Shown here in pieces: positions 15,561 through 23,771 of a stretch of 64,000 nucleotides of DNA (its first letter is position 1; every line of letters begins with the position of its first letter). Under the pieces are notes generated by a model. The model did not search any database. It was not told where the DNA came from and saw nothing but the letters and a program-made list of their open reading frames with translations. The DNA comes from Streptomyces aidingensis (GTDB lineage Bacteria > Actinomycetota > Actinomycetes > Streptomycetales > Streptomycetaceae). Where the stretch lies: positions 124,001-188,000 of the forward strand of contig NZ_FOLM01000008.1 in NCBI RefSeq assembly GCF_900112355.1, in the 5' to 3' direction. The translations under genes and the position numbers were made by a program.

Positions 15561-17816
15561 GTGCCGGTCGCCCTGGAGGATCCTCTCAGGAGCGTCGTCG
15601 GCGGCAGCACCGCGAAGGTGATGGCCGACCATCTCGGGCTGCGCACCGTCGGCGATCTGCTCCACCACTACCCGCGCCGCTATGCCGAGCGCGGCGAGCT
15701 GACCGGCCTGGCCGAGCTGCCGCTGGACGAGCATGTCACCGTGCTCGCGGAGATCGCCGACGCCCGGGTGCTGACCTTCAACCGCGGGCGCGGCCGGCGT
15801 CTTGAGGTCACCCTGACCGACGGCACCGGCCGGCTCCAGCTCGTCTTCTTCGGCCGCGCCGTGCACCATCACGCGAAGGAGCTGCTGCCCGGCCGGCGCG
15901 GCATGTTCGCCGGCAAGGTCTCGGTCTTCAACCGCCGTCTCCAGCTCTCCCACCCGGCCTACCAGTTGCTGGGCGCGGCCGGGGAGGAGGAGGACGGCCG
16001 GTCGGCGGCCGGGGCCGCCCGGGAGTTCGCCGGGCAGCAGATCCCCATCTATCCCGCCTGCAAGCAGCTTGAGTCCTGGAAGATCTCCAAGGCGGTGGAC
16101 ACCGTGCTCAACTCCCTCCAGCAGGAGGAGTGGCGCGGTCTGGCCGATCCGCTGCCGCCGCGGCTGCGCGCCGAGCACCAGCTGCCCGGTCTGCCCGAGG
16201 CGCTGCTCAAGGTGCACCGGCCGCGCACCGCCGCCGACCACACGCTGGCCCGCAGACGCCTGAAGTGGGACGAGGCCTTTGTGCTCCAGGTGGCGCTGGC
16301 GCGCCGCCGCCGGGACGACGCCCAGTTGCCCGCCGTTCCCCGGGTGCCCGCCGAGGACGGTCTGCTGGCCGCCTTCGACGCCCGGCTGCCGTTCACCCTC
16401 ACCGAGGGGCAGCGGAGCGTCGGCGCGGAGATCTTCGCCGATCTGGCCGCCCCGCACCCCATGCACCGGCTGCTCCAGGGCGAGGTGGGTTCCGGCAAGA
16501 CGCTGGTGGCGCTGCGCGCCATGCTGGCCGTGGTGGACGCGGGCGGCCAGGCCGCCATGCTGGCGCCCACCGAGGTGCTGGCCCAGCAGCACCACCGCTC
16601 GGTCACCGAGATGATGGGCGAGCTGGCCGAGGGCGGCATGCTGGGCGGTGCCGAGCAGGGCACCAAGGTGGTGCTGCTCACCGGTTCGATGGGCACCGCC
16701 GCCCGGCGGCGGGCGCTGCTGGAGCTGGCCACCGGCGAGGCCGGCATCGTGATCGGCACCCATGCCCTGATCGAGGAGAAGGTCAGGTTCCACGACCTGG
16801 GTCTGGTGGTGGTGGACGAGCAGCACCGGTTCGGCGTGGAGCAGCGGGACGCGCTGCGCGCCAAGGGCAGGCAGCCGCCGCATCTGCTGGTGATGACGGC
16901 CACCCCGATCCCGCGCACGGTGGCCATGACGGTCTTCGGCGATCTGGAGACCTCGGTGCTGGACGAACTGCCCGCCGGGCGGGCGCCGATCGCCAGCCAT
17001 GTGGTCCCGGCGCTGGACAAGCCGCATTTTCTGGACCGGGCCTGGCAGCGGGTCCGGGAGGAGGTGGAGGGCGGCCACCAGGCGTATGTGGTCTGCCCGC
17101 GGATCGGTGACGAGGACGAGCCCGCCTCCCGCCGCCCGGCCGCCCCCGGGGAGGACGGGGAGGACGGCGCGGACGGCGGCGAGGGTGCGGATCCGGGCAG
17201 ACGGCCCCCGCTGGCGGTGCTGGAGGTCGCCGCCGGGCTGCGCTCCGGACCGCTGGCCGGGCTGCGGGTGGCGGAACTGCACGGCCGGATGGCACCGGAG
17301 GCCAAGGACGACCTGATGCGCCGCTTCGCCGCCGGTGAGGTGGATGTGCTGGTGGCCACCACGGTGATCGAGGTCGGGGTGAACGTCCCCAATGCCACGG
17401 TGATGGTGATCATGGACGCGGACCGGTTCGGCGTCTCCCAGCTCCACCAGTTGCGCGGCCGGGTGGGCCGCGGCTCGGCCCCGGGCCTGTGCCTGCTGGT
17501 CACCGAGATGCCGGAGGCCACCCCGGCCCGCTCCCGGCTGGACGCGGTGGCCGCCACGCTGGACGGTTTCGAGCTGTCCCGGATCGACCTGGAGCAGCGC
17601 CGGGAGGGCGATGTGCTGGGCCAGGCCCAGTCCGGCGGCCGAAGCTCGCTGCGGATGCTGGCCGTGATCGCCGACGAGGACATCATCGAGGCGGCCCGGG
17701 CGGAGGCCACCCGGCTGGTCGGCCGGGACCCGGAGCTCACGCACCACCCGGCCCTGCGCACCGCGCTCGACGCCCTGCTCGACGAGGAACGCGCCGAGTT
17801 CCTCGACAAGGGCTGA
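15561..17816 (+). CDS. recG: ATP-dependent DNA helicase RecG
   Basis: RecG (751 residues) remodels stalled replication forks and Holliday junctions. Order of parts: an N-terminal wedge/OB domain, Walker A GEVGSGKTLVALRAM (about 308-322), a DEQH Walker B box in VVVDEQHRFGVEQR, motif III TATPIPRT, motif V in TTVIEVGVNVPNA, and motif VI QLRGRVGRG. An acidic low-complexity insertion (about 526-550) lies between motifs IV and V. GTG 15561 was chosen over 15558 because AGGAGC is then 5 bases away. It follows the DAK2 kinase by 170 bp. Confidence 0.97.
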   Translation: MPVALEDPLRSVVGGSTAKVMADHLGLRTVGDLLHHYPRRYAERGELTGLAELPLDEHVTVLAEIADARVLTFNRGRGRRLEVTLTDGTGRLQLVFFGRAVHHHAKELLPGRRGMFAGKVSVFNRRLQLSHPAYQLLGAAGEEEDGRSAAGAAREFAGQQIPIYPACKQLESWKISKAVDTVLNSLQQEEWRGLADPLPPRLRAEHQLPGLPEALLKVHRPRTAADHTLARRRLKWDEAFVLQVALARRRRDDAQLPAVPRVPAEDGLLAAFDARLPFTLTEGQRSVGAEIFADLAAPHPMHRLLQGEVGSGKTLVALRAMLAVVDAGGQAAMLAPTEVLAQQHHRSVTEMMGELAEGGMLGGAEQGTKVVLLTGSMGTAARRRALLELATGEAGIVIGTHALIEEKVRFHDLGLVVVDEQHRFGVEQRDALRAKGRQPPHLLVMTATPIPRTVAMTVFGDLETSVLDELPAGRAPIASHVVPALDKPHFLDRAWQRVREEVEGGHQAYVVCPRIGDEDEPASRRPAAPGEDGEDGADGGEGADPGRRPPLAVLEVAAGLRSGPLAGLRVAELHGRMAPEAKDDLMRRFAAGEVDVLVATTVIEVGVNVPNATVMVIMDADRFGVSQLHQLRGRVGRGSAPGLCLLVTEMPEATPARSRLDAVAATLDGFELSRIDLEQRREGDVLGQAQSGGRSSLRMLAVIADEDIIEAARAEATRLVGRDPELTHHPALRTALDALLDEERAEFLDKG

Positions 17817-17954
17817 ACCGCGTTCCCCCGATGCCGGAAGCGGCACGGAAAGGGCTCGCACATCCGTGCTAATTGTCAGTGCCACCTGGGAGAATGGACA
17901 TAGTCCGCCCCGATCCACCCGGGATCGCGGGCAGCTGGACTGGGGGTCCACGAC

Positions 17955-18479
17955 ATGGCATTCCGGCACATCAACGAACTGCCCCTCGGCGAGAAGATCT
18001 TCCGCATCGAGCTCTCCAGCGACGACGACATCTCCGTCTCCCTCACCCTCACCGGATGGCGCGAGACGGCCCCGGAGACGCCGATCGCCAGCGGTGCGCT
18101 CACCATGCCGCTGGCCGACGTCCCCACCCTGCGGATCGCGCTCACCCGCGCCCTGCGCGCCCTGGCCCTCGCGGCCGATGTGTCGGAGCCGATTCCCGAC
18201 CGGGACATCCTCCGGGAGCTGTTCCCCGGGCACGGCGCCCCCTGGGTGCCGCAGCACGAGGAGGACCTCACCCGCCGTTTCCACGCGGGCGAGACCATCG
18301 CGCGGATAGCCGCCCGGTTCGGCCGCACCCCCGATTCGGTCCGCACCAAGCTCCGTGAGCTGGGGCACGACCCGCGCCGCCCGGAGCACTGCCCGCCGGA
18401 CGGCTGTCTGTCCTGGTCCCGCTACGCCTCGCCGGTGCTGCTCGGCGCGGCGGAGACGGGCCACGCCCAGGCCGGCTGA
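17955..18479 (+). CDS. Conserved protein with C-terminal HTH
   Basis: A 174-residue protein that I do not recognise by name. Residues 1-95 alternate strands and helices. From about residue 100 comes EEDLTRRFHAGETIARIAAR followed by FGRTPDSVRTKLRELG. This looks like a helix-turn-helix of the kind that recognises DNA in small actinobacterial regulators. A CPPDGC segment follows. No signal peptide is seen. It stands alone between recG and rsmD and is followed by a hairpin, so it is probably monocistronic. The role is unknown; DNA binding is inferred from the HTH pattern only. Confidence 0.7.
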   Translation: MAFRHINELPLGEKIFRIELSSDDDISVSLTLTGWRETAPETPIASGALTMPLADVPTLRIALTRALRALALAADVSEPIPDRDILRELFPGHGAPWVPQHEEDLTRRFHAGETIARIAARFGRTPDSVRTKLRELGHDPRRPEHCPPDGCLSWSRYASPVLLGAAETGHAQAG

Positions 18480-18514
18480 GCCGGCCCGGGCGGCCGGGGC
18501 CTGGCACGGCCGCA

Positions 18515-18547
18515 GCGCGCACCCCGCCGCCGCGGTGGGGTGCGCGC
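18515..18547 (+). terminator. Hairpin after the 17955 gene
   Basis: Perfect 11-bp arms (18515-18525 and 18537-18547) around an 11-base loop, 35 bp downstream of the stop. It probably separates this gene from rsmD. Confidence 0.65.
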
Positions 18548-18682
18548 CACCGGGGTCCGGCGCCGTATAGCGTGGCAGGGACCGCACCTGCCCGCGCCGG
18601 CCCGGCCGGCCCCGTCAGGTCCGGCCAGGCCAGGTCCGGGTACTCTCCGGGTACCCGCAGCCCACCGCGGAGGCAGCCGAAG

Positions 18683-19270
18683 ATGACCCGCGTGATCGCC
18701 GGCACGGCGGGCGGACGGCGGATCGCCGTGCCGCCCGGCCGGTCCACCCGGCCCACCTCCGACCGGGCGCGGGAGGGCCTGTTCTCCACCTGGTCCGCGC
18801 TCCACGGCCCGCTGGAGGGGGCCCGGGTGCTCGATCTGTACGGCGGTTCCGGCGCGGTCGGCCTGGAGGCGCTCTCCCGGGGTGCCGCGCACGCCCTGCT
18901 GGTGGAGTCCGACGCTCGGGCCGCCGCCGTCATCCGGGCCAATATCCGTGCCCTGGGCCTGCCCGGCGCCGAGCTGCGCACCGCCCGCGCCGAACAGGTG
19001 CTCGCCGGGCCCGCGCCCGGGGATCCGTACGACCTGGCCTTTCTGGACCCGCCCTACGCGGTGTCGGACCCGGCGCTGCGCGAGATACTGATCACACTGC
19101 GGCTCCGCGGCTGGCTCGCCCGTGATGCACTCGTCACCGTGGAGCGCAGCACCCGAGGCGGGGAGTTCCGGTGGCCGGACGGATTCACCGGGCTGCGGGC
19201 CCGCCGTTACGGCGAGGGAAGCCTCTGGTACGGTCGCGCCGCCGACGAGGACGCTACCGGCCGGTCATGA
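18683..19270 (+). CDS. rsmD: 16S rRNA (guanine966-N2)-methyltransferase
   Basis: RsmD (195 residues) methylates G966 of 16S rRNA using S-adenosylmethionine. It opens with RVIAGTAGGRRIAVPPG and the RPTSDRAREGLFS segment. The SAM-binding motif is VLDLYGGSGAVGLEALSRG (about 50-68). The catalytic motif DPPY lies in AFLDPPYAVSD. ATG 18683 was chosen because the family begins there. coaD follows 44 bp later, and rsmD-coaD pairing is common across bacteria. Confidence 0.96.
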   Translation: MTRVIAGTAGGRRIAVPPGRSTRPTSDRAREGLFSTWSALHGPLEGARVLDLYGGSGAVGLEALSRGAAHALLVESDARAAAVIRANIRALGLPGAELRTARAEQVLAGPAPGDPYDLAFLDPPYAVSDPALREILITLRLRGWLARDALVTVERSTRGGEFRWPDGFTGLRARRYGEGSLWYGRAADEDATGRS

Positions 19271-19314
19271 CGGTGGGACCCGCCATGACCGGCCGGATGG
19301 ACGAGGAGAAACGA

Positions 19315-19794
19315 TTGCGCCGCGCCGTCTGCCCCGGGTCCTTCGACCCCATCACCAACGGGCATCTCGACATCATCGAACGTGCCACCAAGCTCTTCGA
19401 CGTCGTGCACGTCGCCGTCATGATCAACAAGTCCAAGCAGGGACTGTTCACCATCGAGGAACGCATCTCGCTGATCGAGGAGGTCACCGGCGAATTCGGC
19501 AATGTGGTGGTGGAGGCGTTCCACGGACTGCTGGTCGACTACTGCAAGCAGCGCGACATCCCGGCCATCGTCAAGGGCCTGCGCGCGGTGAGCGACTTCG
19601 ACTACGAACTCCAGATGGCCCAGATGAACAACGGCCTCTCCGGTGTGGAAACCCTCTTCATCCCCACCAACCCCACCTACAGCTTCCTCTCCTCCAGCCT
19701 GGTCAAGGAGGTCGCCACCTGGGGAGGCGACGTCTCCCACCTGCTGCCCGAGCCGGTGCTCGGCGCGCTGGCGGGCAAGCTCCGCCGGCCCTGA
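19315..19794 (+). CDS. coaD: Phosphopantetheine adenylyltransferase
   Basis: CoaD (159 residues) adenylates 4'-phosphopantetheine in coenzyme A synthesis. RRAVCPGSFDPITNGHLDII holds the nucleotidyltransferase T/HxGH motif. GLRAVSDFDYELQMAQMN binds phosphopantetheine. TYSFLSSSLVKEVA is the C-terminal ATP signature. The start is an unusual TTG at 19315, chosen because GAGGAGAAACGA precedes it at ideal spacing and the family begins MRRAVCPG. An in-frame ATG eight codons upstream (19291) lacks such a site. Confidence 0.95.
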   Translation: MRRAVCPGSFDPITNGHLDIIERATKLFDVVHVAVMINKSKQGLFTIEERISLIEEVTGEFGNVVVEAFHGLLVDYCKQRDIPAIVKGLRAVSDFDYELQMAQMNNGLSGVETLFIPTNPTYSFLSSSLVKEVATWGGDVSHLLPEPVLGALAGKLRRP

Positions 19795-19898
19795 CCCGTG
19801 CCCCGCCGACGCCCGGACGGGCGCCGCGCGCGACCCCCCGTGCCTCGCCGCGCGCCGCCCGCCGGGCGGCCGGGTGTCCGCCCGGACGCCCGGGGCCG

Positions 19899-19904
19899 TA
19901 CAGT
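19899..19904 (+). promoter_or_regulatory. -10 element of the 19912 gene (leaderless)
   Basis: TACAGT lies 7 bp before the GTG at 19912 and there is no Shine-Dalgarno, so leaderless expression is likely. The -35 is not clear. Confidence 0.4.
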
Positions 19905-19911
19905 CGGGGCC

Positions 19912-20967
19912 GTGGACGTACACCAGAGACTCGACGAGATCGTCGCCACCGTGCAGAGCGCCAAGGGCATGCCGATGTCGGCGTCCTGCGTGGTCAACCG
20001 CGCCGATCTGCTGGCCCGTCTGCGCGAACTGCGCGACGAACTCCCGGACTCCCTCTCCCAGGCCCGGCAACTCCTGGGCGGGCGCGACCAGGTGGTGGCC
20101 GAGGCCCGGCAGGAGGCGGAGCGGATCGTCCAGGCCGCCCACGCCGAGCGCGGTTCGCTCATCGACGGCACCGAGATCGTCCAGCGTGCCCAGGCCGAGG
20201 CCGACCGCATTCTCTCCGAGGCCCGCCGCGAGGCCGGTGAGATCAAGATGCAGGCCGACGACTATGTGGACAGCAAGCTCGCCAACTTCGAGGTGGTGCT
20301 GGGCAAGACCATCGGCTCGGTGGAACGGGGACGCGACAAACTGCTCGGCCGCACCGCCGCGGAGGAGGGCTACGAGGAACCCGACGGCGATCCCCGGGCC
20401 CTGCTGGACCGCGCCGACGAGTATGTCGAGGCGCAGTTCCGCGCGATAGAGACGGTGCTGCGCAAGACCCTGGAGGCGGTCGGCCGGGGCCGGCAGAAAC
20501 TCACCGGCCACCGCCCGATCGACGAACTGGGCGCCCATCTCGCCGAACAGGACGCCCGCGAGGCCCGCGCCGCCGCCGAACTGGCCGGCACCGCCGGCTA
20601 CGGCGACGGCGCCCAGCAGCAGCCCCGGCCCGACCCCTACGGCTACGGCGCCCAGGGCTCCCCGGACCCCTATCCGCAGGACGACCCCTACGCCGTCCCG
20701 CAGCAGAACCAGGGCGGCTACGAGCACTACGACCAGTACGAGCAGTACGACTACGGCAGCGGCGGCGGAGCCTCCGACCCGTACGCGCCGGCCGCCGCCG
20801 CCCCGTCCTCCGGCCAGGACTACTACGGTCCCTCCGGCGGCGCCCCCGGCTACCCCCAGCAGTCCTCCGCCGGCTACCAGGGCGGCGGCTCGCTGGACGA
20901 GACCAGCTTCTTCGACACCGGCATGATCGACGCCGAGCAGCTCCGCCGCTACGAACAGGGCCGCTGA
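19912..20967 (+). CDS. Coiled-coil protein with Tyr/Gln/Gly-rich tail
   Basis: A 351-residue protein resembling the actinobacterial family often annotated as ATP synthase b-subunit-like or cell-division initiation (DivIVA-like). Residues 40-110 (NCATNSRTPS-free frame: LRELRDELPDSLSQARQLLG, then EARQEAERIVQAAHAERGS) and 120-215 are long amphipathic helices that should form a coiled coil. From about residue 230 to the end it is a low-complexity region rich in Tyr, Gln, Gly, Asp and Pro, with PYGYGAQG, YEHYDQYEQYDYGSGGG and similar segments. It has no signal or membrane segment. Related proteins are thought to act in polar growth, but this is not shown here. Confidence 0.75.
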   Translation: MDVHQRLDEIVATVQSAKGMPMSASCVVNRADLLARLRELRDELPDSLSQARQLLGGRDQVVAEARQEAERIVQAAHAERGSLIDGTEIVQRAQAEADRILSEARREAGEIKMQADDYVDSKLANFEVVLGKTIGSVERGRDKLLGRTAAEEGYEEPDGDPRALLDRADEYVEAQFRAIETVLRKTLEAVGRGRQKLTGHRPIDELGAHLAEQDAREARAAAELAGTAGYGDGAQQQPRPDPYGYGAQGSPDPYPQDDPYAVPQQNQGGYEHYDQYEQYDYGSGGGASDPYAPAAAAPSSGQDYYGPSGGAPGYPQQSSAGYQGGGSLDETSFFDTGMIDAEQLRRYEQGR

Positions 20968-21005
20968 TCCGGACCGCCCCCGCCCGGGCCCGGCGGACGG
21001 CTCGA

Positions 21006-21035
21006 TTGGGAGCCCGGCGGGCCGTGGCGTATTCT
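21006..21035 (+). promoter_or_regulatory. Promoter of the DUF177-rpmF-rnc-mutM operon
   Basis: TTGGGA (21006-21011), an 18-bp spacer, and TATTCT (21030-21035). This is the only good promoter ahead of the four-gene run. Confidence 0.5.
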
Positions 21036-21070
21036 GTATCTTCGGTCGATCTTCGGTCGCGGCCGGAGCC

Positions 21071-21793
21071 GTGTGTCCGCCCGCCGGGCGCATGCGCCGC
21101 GCCGGGGCGGGGCACCCGCCGCGCGCGGGACCGCGCCCCGGAGCGTCCGTCCGGCCGATTCCGCCACTCGCCAGCATTCGCACAGAAAGCGCAGAAGCCC
21201 TGAAAGCGCCCCTGAACCGCCGCGCCCCCCTGGTGTTCGACACACGGGAACTGGGGCGCCGTCCGGGTGCGCTGACCAGGGTCTCCCGCACCGTCCCGGC
21301 CCCGGCCGGGCTCGGCATCGAGGTGATCGGGGTCCCCGAGGGCGCCCCGGTGGAGATCGAGCTGCGCCTCGAATCGGTGGTGGACGGGGTACTGGTGACC
21401 GGTACCGCCCGTGCGCCGCTGGAGGGGGAGTGCGTAAGGTGTCTGGAGCCGGTCCACGACGAGGGCGTGGCCGAGTTCCAGGAGCTGTACTCCTACCCCG
21501 ACTCCGACGGCCGGGGCCGCCAGGCCGCCGCCGACGAGGAGGAGGGGGAAGAGGCCGGCTTTCTCGAGGGCGATCTGTTCGACCTCGAACCCGTGCTGCG
21601 GGACGCGGTGGTGCTGGCACTGCCGCTGCAGCCGGTGTGCCGGGAGGACTGCCCGGGCCTGTGCCCCGACTGCGGGGCCCGGCTGGCGGACGACCCGGAG
21701 CACCACCACGACGACGCCGTCGACATCCGTTGGGCGGCGCTGCGGGACTACTCCCGGACCCTCGGGTCCGGGGAACGGCCCCGCGAAGAGTAA
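21071..21793 (+). CDS. DUF177 (YceD) protein
   Basis: A DUF177/YceD family protein, up to 240 residues, encoded immediately upstream of rpmF as in most bacteria. Conserved features begin at PLVFDTRELGRRPG (about residue 52). They include CVRCLEPV and later CREDCPGLCPDCGARL, whose cysteines suggest a metal-binding site. A role in 23S rRNA or ribosome biogenesis has been proposed for the family. The start is uncertain: GTG 21071 gives an unconserved Arg/Pro-rich N-terminus, ATG 21092 is an alternative, and a shorter non-standard start nearer 21200 is possible. rpmF follows after 74 bp. Confidence 0.85.
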   Translation: MCPPAGRMRRAGAGHPPRAGPRPGASVRPIPPLASIRTESAEALKAPLNRRAPLVFDTRELGRRPGALTRVSRTVPAPAGLGIEVIGVPEGAPVEIELRLESVVDGVLVTGTARAPLEGECVRCLEPVHDEGVAEFQELYSYPDSDGRGRQAAADEEEGEEAGFLEGDLFDLEPVLRDAVVLALPLQPVCREDCPGLCPDCGARLADDPEHHHDDAVDIRWAALRDYSRTLGSGERPREE

Positions 21794-21867
21794 GCAGACG
21801 CCAGAAGCAAGCGCCAGGACGCCGCCCGCGCCGCGGGAGGCCCCTGCCGGACACAGGAGAAGTAGCC

Positions 21868-22041
21868 GTGGCTGTTCCCAAGCGGAAGATGTCGCGCAGC
21901 AACACGCGCCACCGCCGGTCGCAGTGGAAGGCTGCGGTCCCCAATCTCGCCACCTGCGAGCGCTGCCAGGAGCCCAAGCTCCAGCACGCCGCATGCACCA
22001 ACTGCGGCACCTACAACCGTCGCCAGGTCCTCGCGGTCTGA
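21868..22041 (+). CDS. rpmF: 50S ribosomal protein L32, zinc-ribbon form
   Basis: A 57-residue L32 starting at a GTG after ACAGGAGAAG. The N-terminus AVPKRKMSRSNTRHRRSQW is diagnostic. Two CxxC pairs (CERC, CTNC) make it the zinc-binding form. It sits between DUF177 and rnc, the standard arrangement, and only 7 bases separate its stop from the earliest possible rnc start. Confidence 0.97.
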   Translation: MAVPKRKMSRSNTRHRRSQWKAAVPNLATCERCQEPKLQHAACTNCGTYNRRQVLAV

Positions 22042-22060
22042 ACGGCGGGTGACAGGCTCA

Positions 22061-22852
22061 ATGTCGGACGCCCCCATGTCGCAGACCAGGACTCAGGCGT
22101 CAAAGGACACGGCCTCGTCCCTCGCGGTACTGGAAGGGCGGCTCGGCTACCGGCCGGAGCCCGCCCTTCTCGTACGTGCGCTGACCCACCGCAGCTACGC
22201 GTACGAGAACGGCGGTCTGCCCACCAACGAGCGGCTGGAGTTCCTCGGGGACTCGGTCCTCGGCCTGGTGGTCACCGACACCCTGTACCGCACCCATCCC
22301 GACCTGCCCGAGGGACAGCTCGCCAAGCTGCGCGCCGCGGTGGTCAACTCCCGCGCGCTGGCCGAGGTCGCCCGCAGCCTGGACCTGGGCTCCTTCGTGC
22401 GGCTCGGCCGGGGTGAGGAGGGCACCGGCGGCCGGGACAAGGCCTCCATCCTCGCCGACACCCTGGAGGCGGTCATCGGCGCGGTCTATCTGGACCAGGG
22501 ACTCCAGGCGGCCGACGAACTGGTGCACCGGCTCTTCGACCCGCTGATCGAGCGCTCGGCCGGCCTCGGCGCCGGGCTGGACTGGAAGACCAGCCTCCAG
22601 GAACTCAGCGCCGCCCAGAACCTGGGCGTGCCCGAGTACGTCATCACCGAGTCCGGACCGGACCACGAGAAGACCTTCACGGCTGCCGCCCGTGTCGGTG
22701 GTGTCGCGTACGGCACCGGTACCGGCCGCAGCAAGAAGGAGGCGGAGCAGCAGGCCGCCGAGACCGCCTGGCGGGCCATCCGGGCGAACCCGGGCGGCAG
22801 CGGCGGTGCGGAGGGCGGCCCGCCGGTGGAGGCGGACGGCCCCGGTGCCTGA
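22061..22852 (+). CDS. rnc: Ribonuclease III
   Basis: RNase III (263 residues) cleaves double-stranded RNA in rRNA and mRNA maturation. In S. coelicolor the same gene, absB, is needed for normal antibiotic production. The signature NERLEFLGDSVLGLV is at about 57-71, with catalytic Asp and Glu. The second acidic cluster is in DTLEAVIGAVYLD. A dsRNA-binding domain covers the last third (DWKTSLQELSAAQ...GRSKKEAEQQAA). ATG 22061 was chosen; GTG 22049 in the same frame would add four residues. mutM overlaps its end by 8 bp. Confidence 0.96.
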   Translation: MSDAPMSQTRTQASKDTASSLAVLEGRLGYRPEPALLVRALTHRSYAYENGGLPTNERLEFLGDSVLGLVVTDTLYRTHPDLPEGQLAKLRAAVVNSRALAEVARSLDLGSFVRLGRGEEGTGGRDKASILADTLEAVIGAVYLDQGLQAADELVHRLFDPLIERSAGLGAGLDWKTSLQELSAAQNLGVPEYVITESGPDHEKTFTAAARVGGVAYGTGTGRSKKEAEQQAAETAWRAIRANPGGSGGAEGGPPVEADGPGA

Positions 22853-23771
22853 GCTGCCCGAGGTCGAAACCGTACGGCGCGGCCTGGACCGCTTCGTGGC
22901 CGGCCGCTCCGTGGCCGCGGCCGAGGTGCTGCATCCGCGCGCGGTGCGCCGCCACCTGGCCGGCGCCGGGGACTTCACCGGGCGGCTGACCGGCCGCCGG
23001 CTGCTGGCCCCGCACCGCCGCGGCAAGTATCTGTGGCTGCCGCTCGCCGCTCCCGGCGAGCCGCCGCAAGCGGCGGACGGCCCGGAGGAGGCGCTGCTGG
23101 CCCACCTCGGGATGAGCGGGCAGCTGCTGGTCCGGCCGCCCGGCGCCCCGGACGAGCGGCATCTGCGTGTCCGGATCACCTTCACCGATCCGGCCGGTGG
23201 TGAACTGCGCTTTGTCGACCAGCGCACCTTCGGCGGCCTCTCCGTGCACCCCACCGTGCCCGGCGAGGCCGACGGCCTGCCGGAGATCATCGCGCACATC
23301 GCCCGCGACCCGCTCGACCCGGCCTTCGACGACGACGCCTTCCATGCCGCACTGCGCCGCCGCCGCACCACGGTCAAGCGCGCCCTGCTCGACCAGTCAC
23401 TGATCAGCGGGGTGGGCAACATCTACGCCGACGAGGCGCTGTGGCGCGCCCGGCTGCACTACGACCGGCCCACCGCCGGCCTGACCCGGCCGCGCACCGC
23501 CGAGCTGCTCCGCCATGTGCGCGAGGTGATGACCGGCGCCCTGGCCTCCGGCGGCACCAGCTTCGACAGCCTGTATGTCAACGTCAACGGGGAGTCCGGC
23601 TACTTCGACCGTTCGCTCGACGCCTACGGCCGGGAGGGGGAGCCCTGCCGCCGCTGCGGCACCGCCCTGCGGCGGCGTCCCTGGATGAACCGCTCCAGCT
23701 ACTTCTGCCCCCGCTGCCAGCGCCTCCCCGGCACCACCCGCGCCCGGCCCGCCCGGGAGCCGGCTCAGTAG
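22845..23771 (+). CDS. mutM: Formamidopyrimidine-DNA glycosylase
   Basis: MutM/Fpg (308 residues) removes oxidised purines from DNA. After Met removal the N-terminal Pro2 is the nucleophile and Glu3 the acid (PELPEVETVRRGL). The H2TH region includes ALLDQSLISGVGNIYADEAL. The C-terminal zinc finger is CRRCGTALRRRP... ending in YFCPRC. The GTG at 22845 lies 8 bp inside rnc, so translation is coupled. Its 3' end overlaps the convergent CAP-domain gene by 7 bp. Confidence 0.97.
   Translation: MPELPEVETVRRGLDRFVAGRSVAAAEVLHPRAVRRHLAGAGDFTGRLTGRRLLAPHRRGKYLWLPLAAPGEPPQAADGPEEALLAHLGMSGQLLVRPPGAPDERHLRVRITFTDPAGGELRFVDQRTFGGLSVHPTVPGEADGLPEIIAHIARDPLDPAFDDDAFHAALRRRRTTVKRALLDQSLISGVGNIYADEALWRARLHYDRPTAGLTRPRTAELLRHVREVMTGALASGGTSFDSLYVNVNGESGYFDRSLDAYGREGEPCRRCGTALRRRPWMNRSSYFCPRCQRLPGTTRARPAREPAQ

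Noticed and set aside
15081..18587. A 1168-codon open frame on the minus strand opposite recG
   Set aside because: Again a composition shadow. It crosses two genes and their intergenic regions without a start signal or conserved motif.
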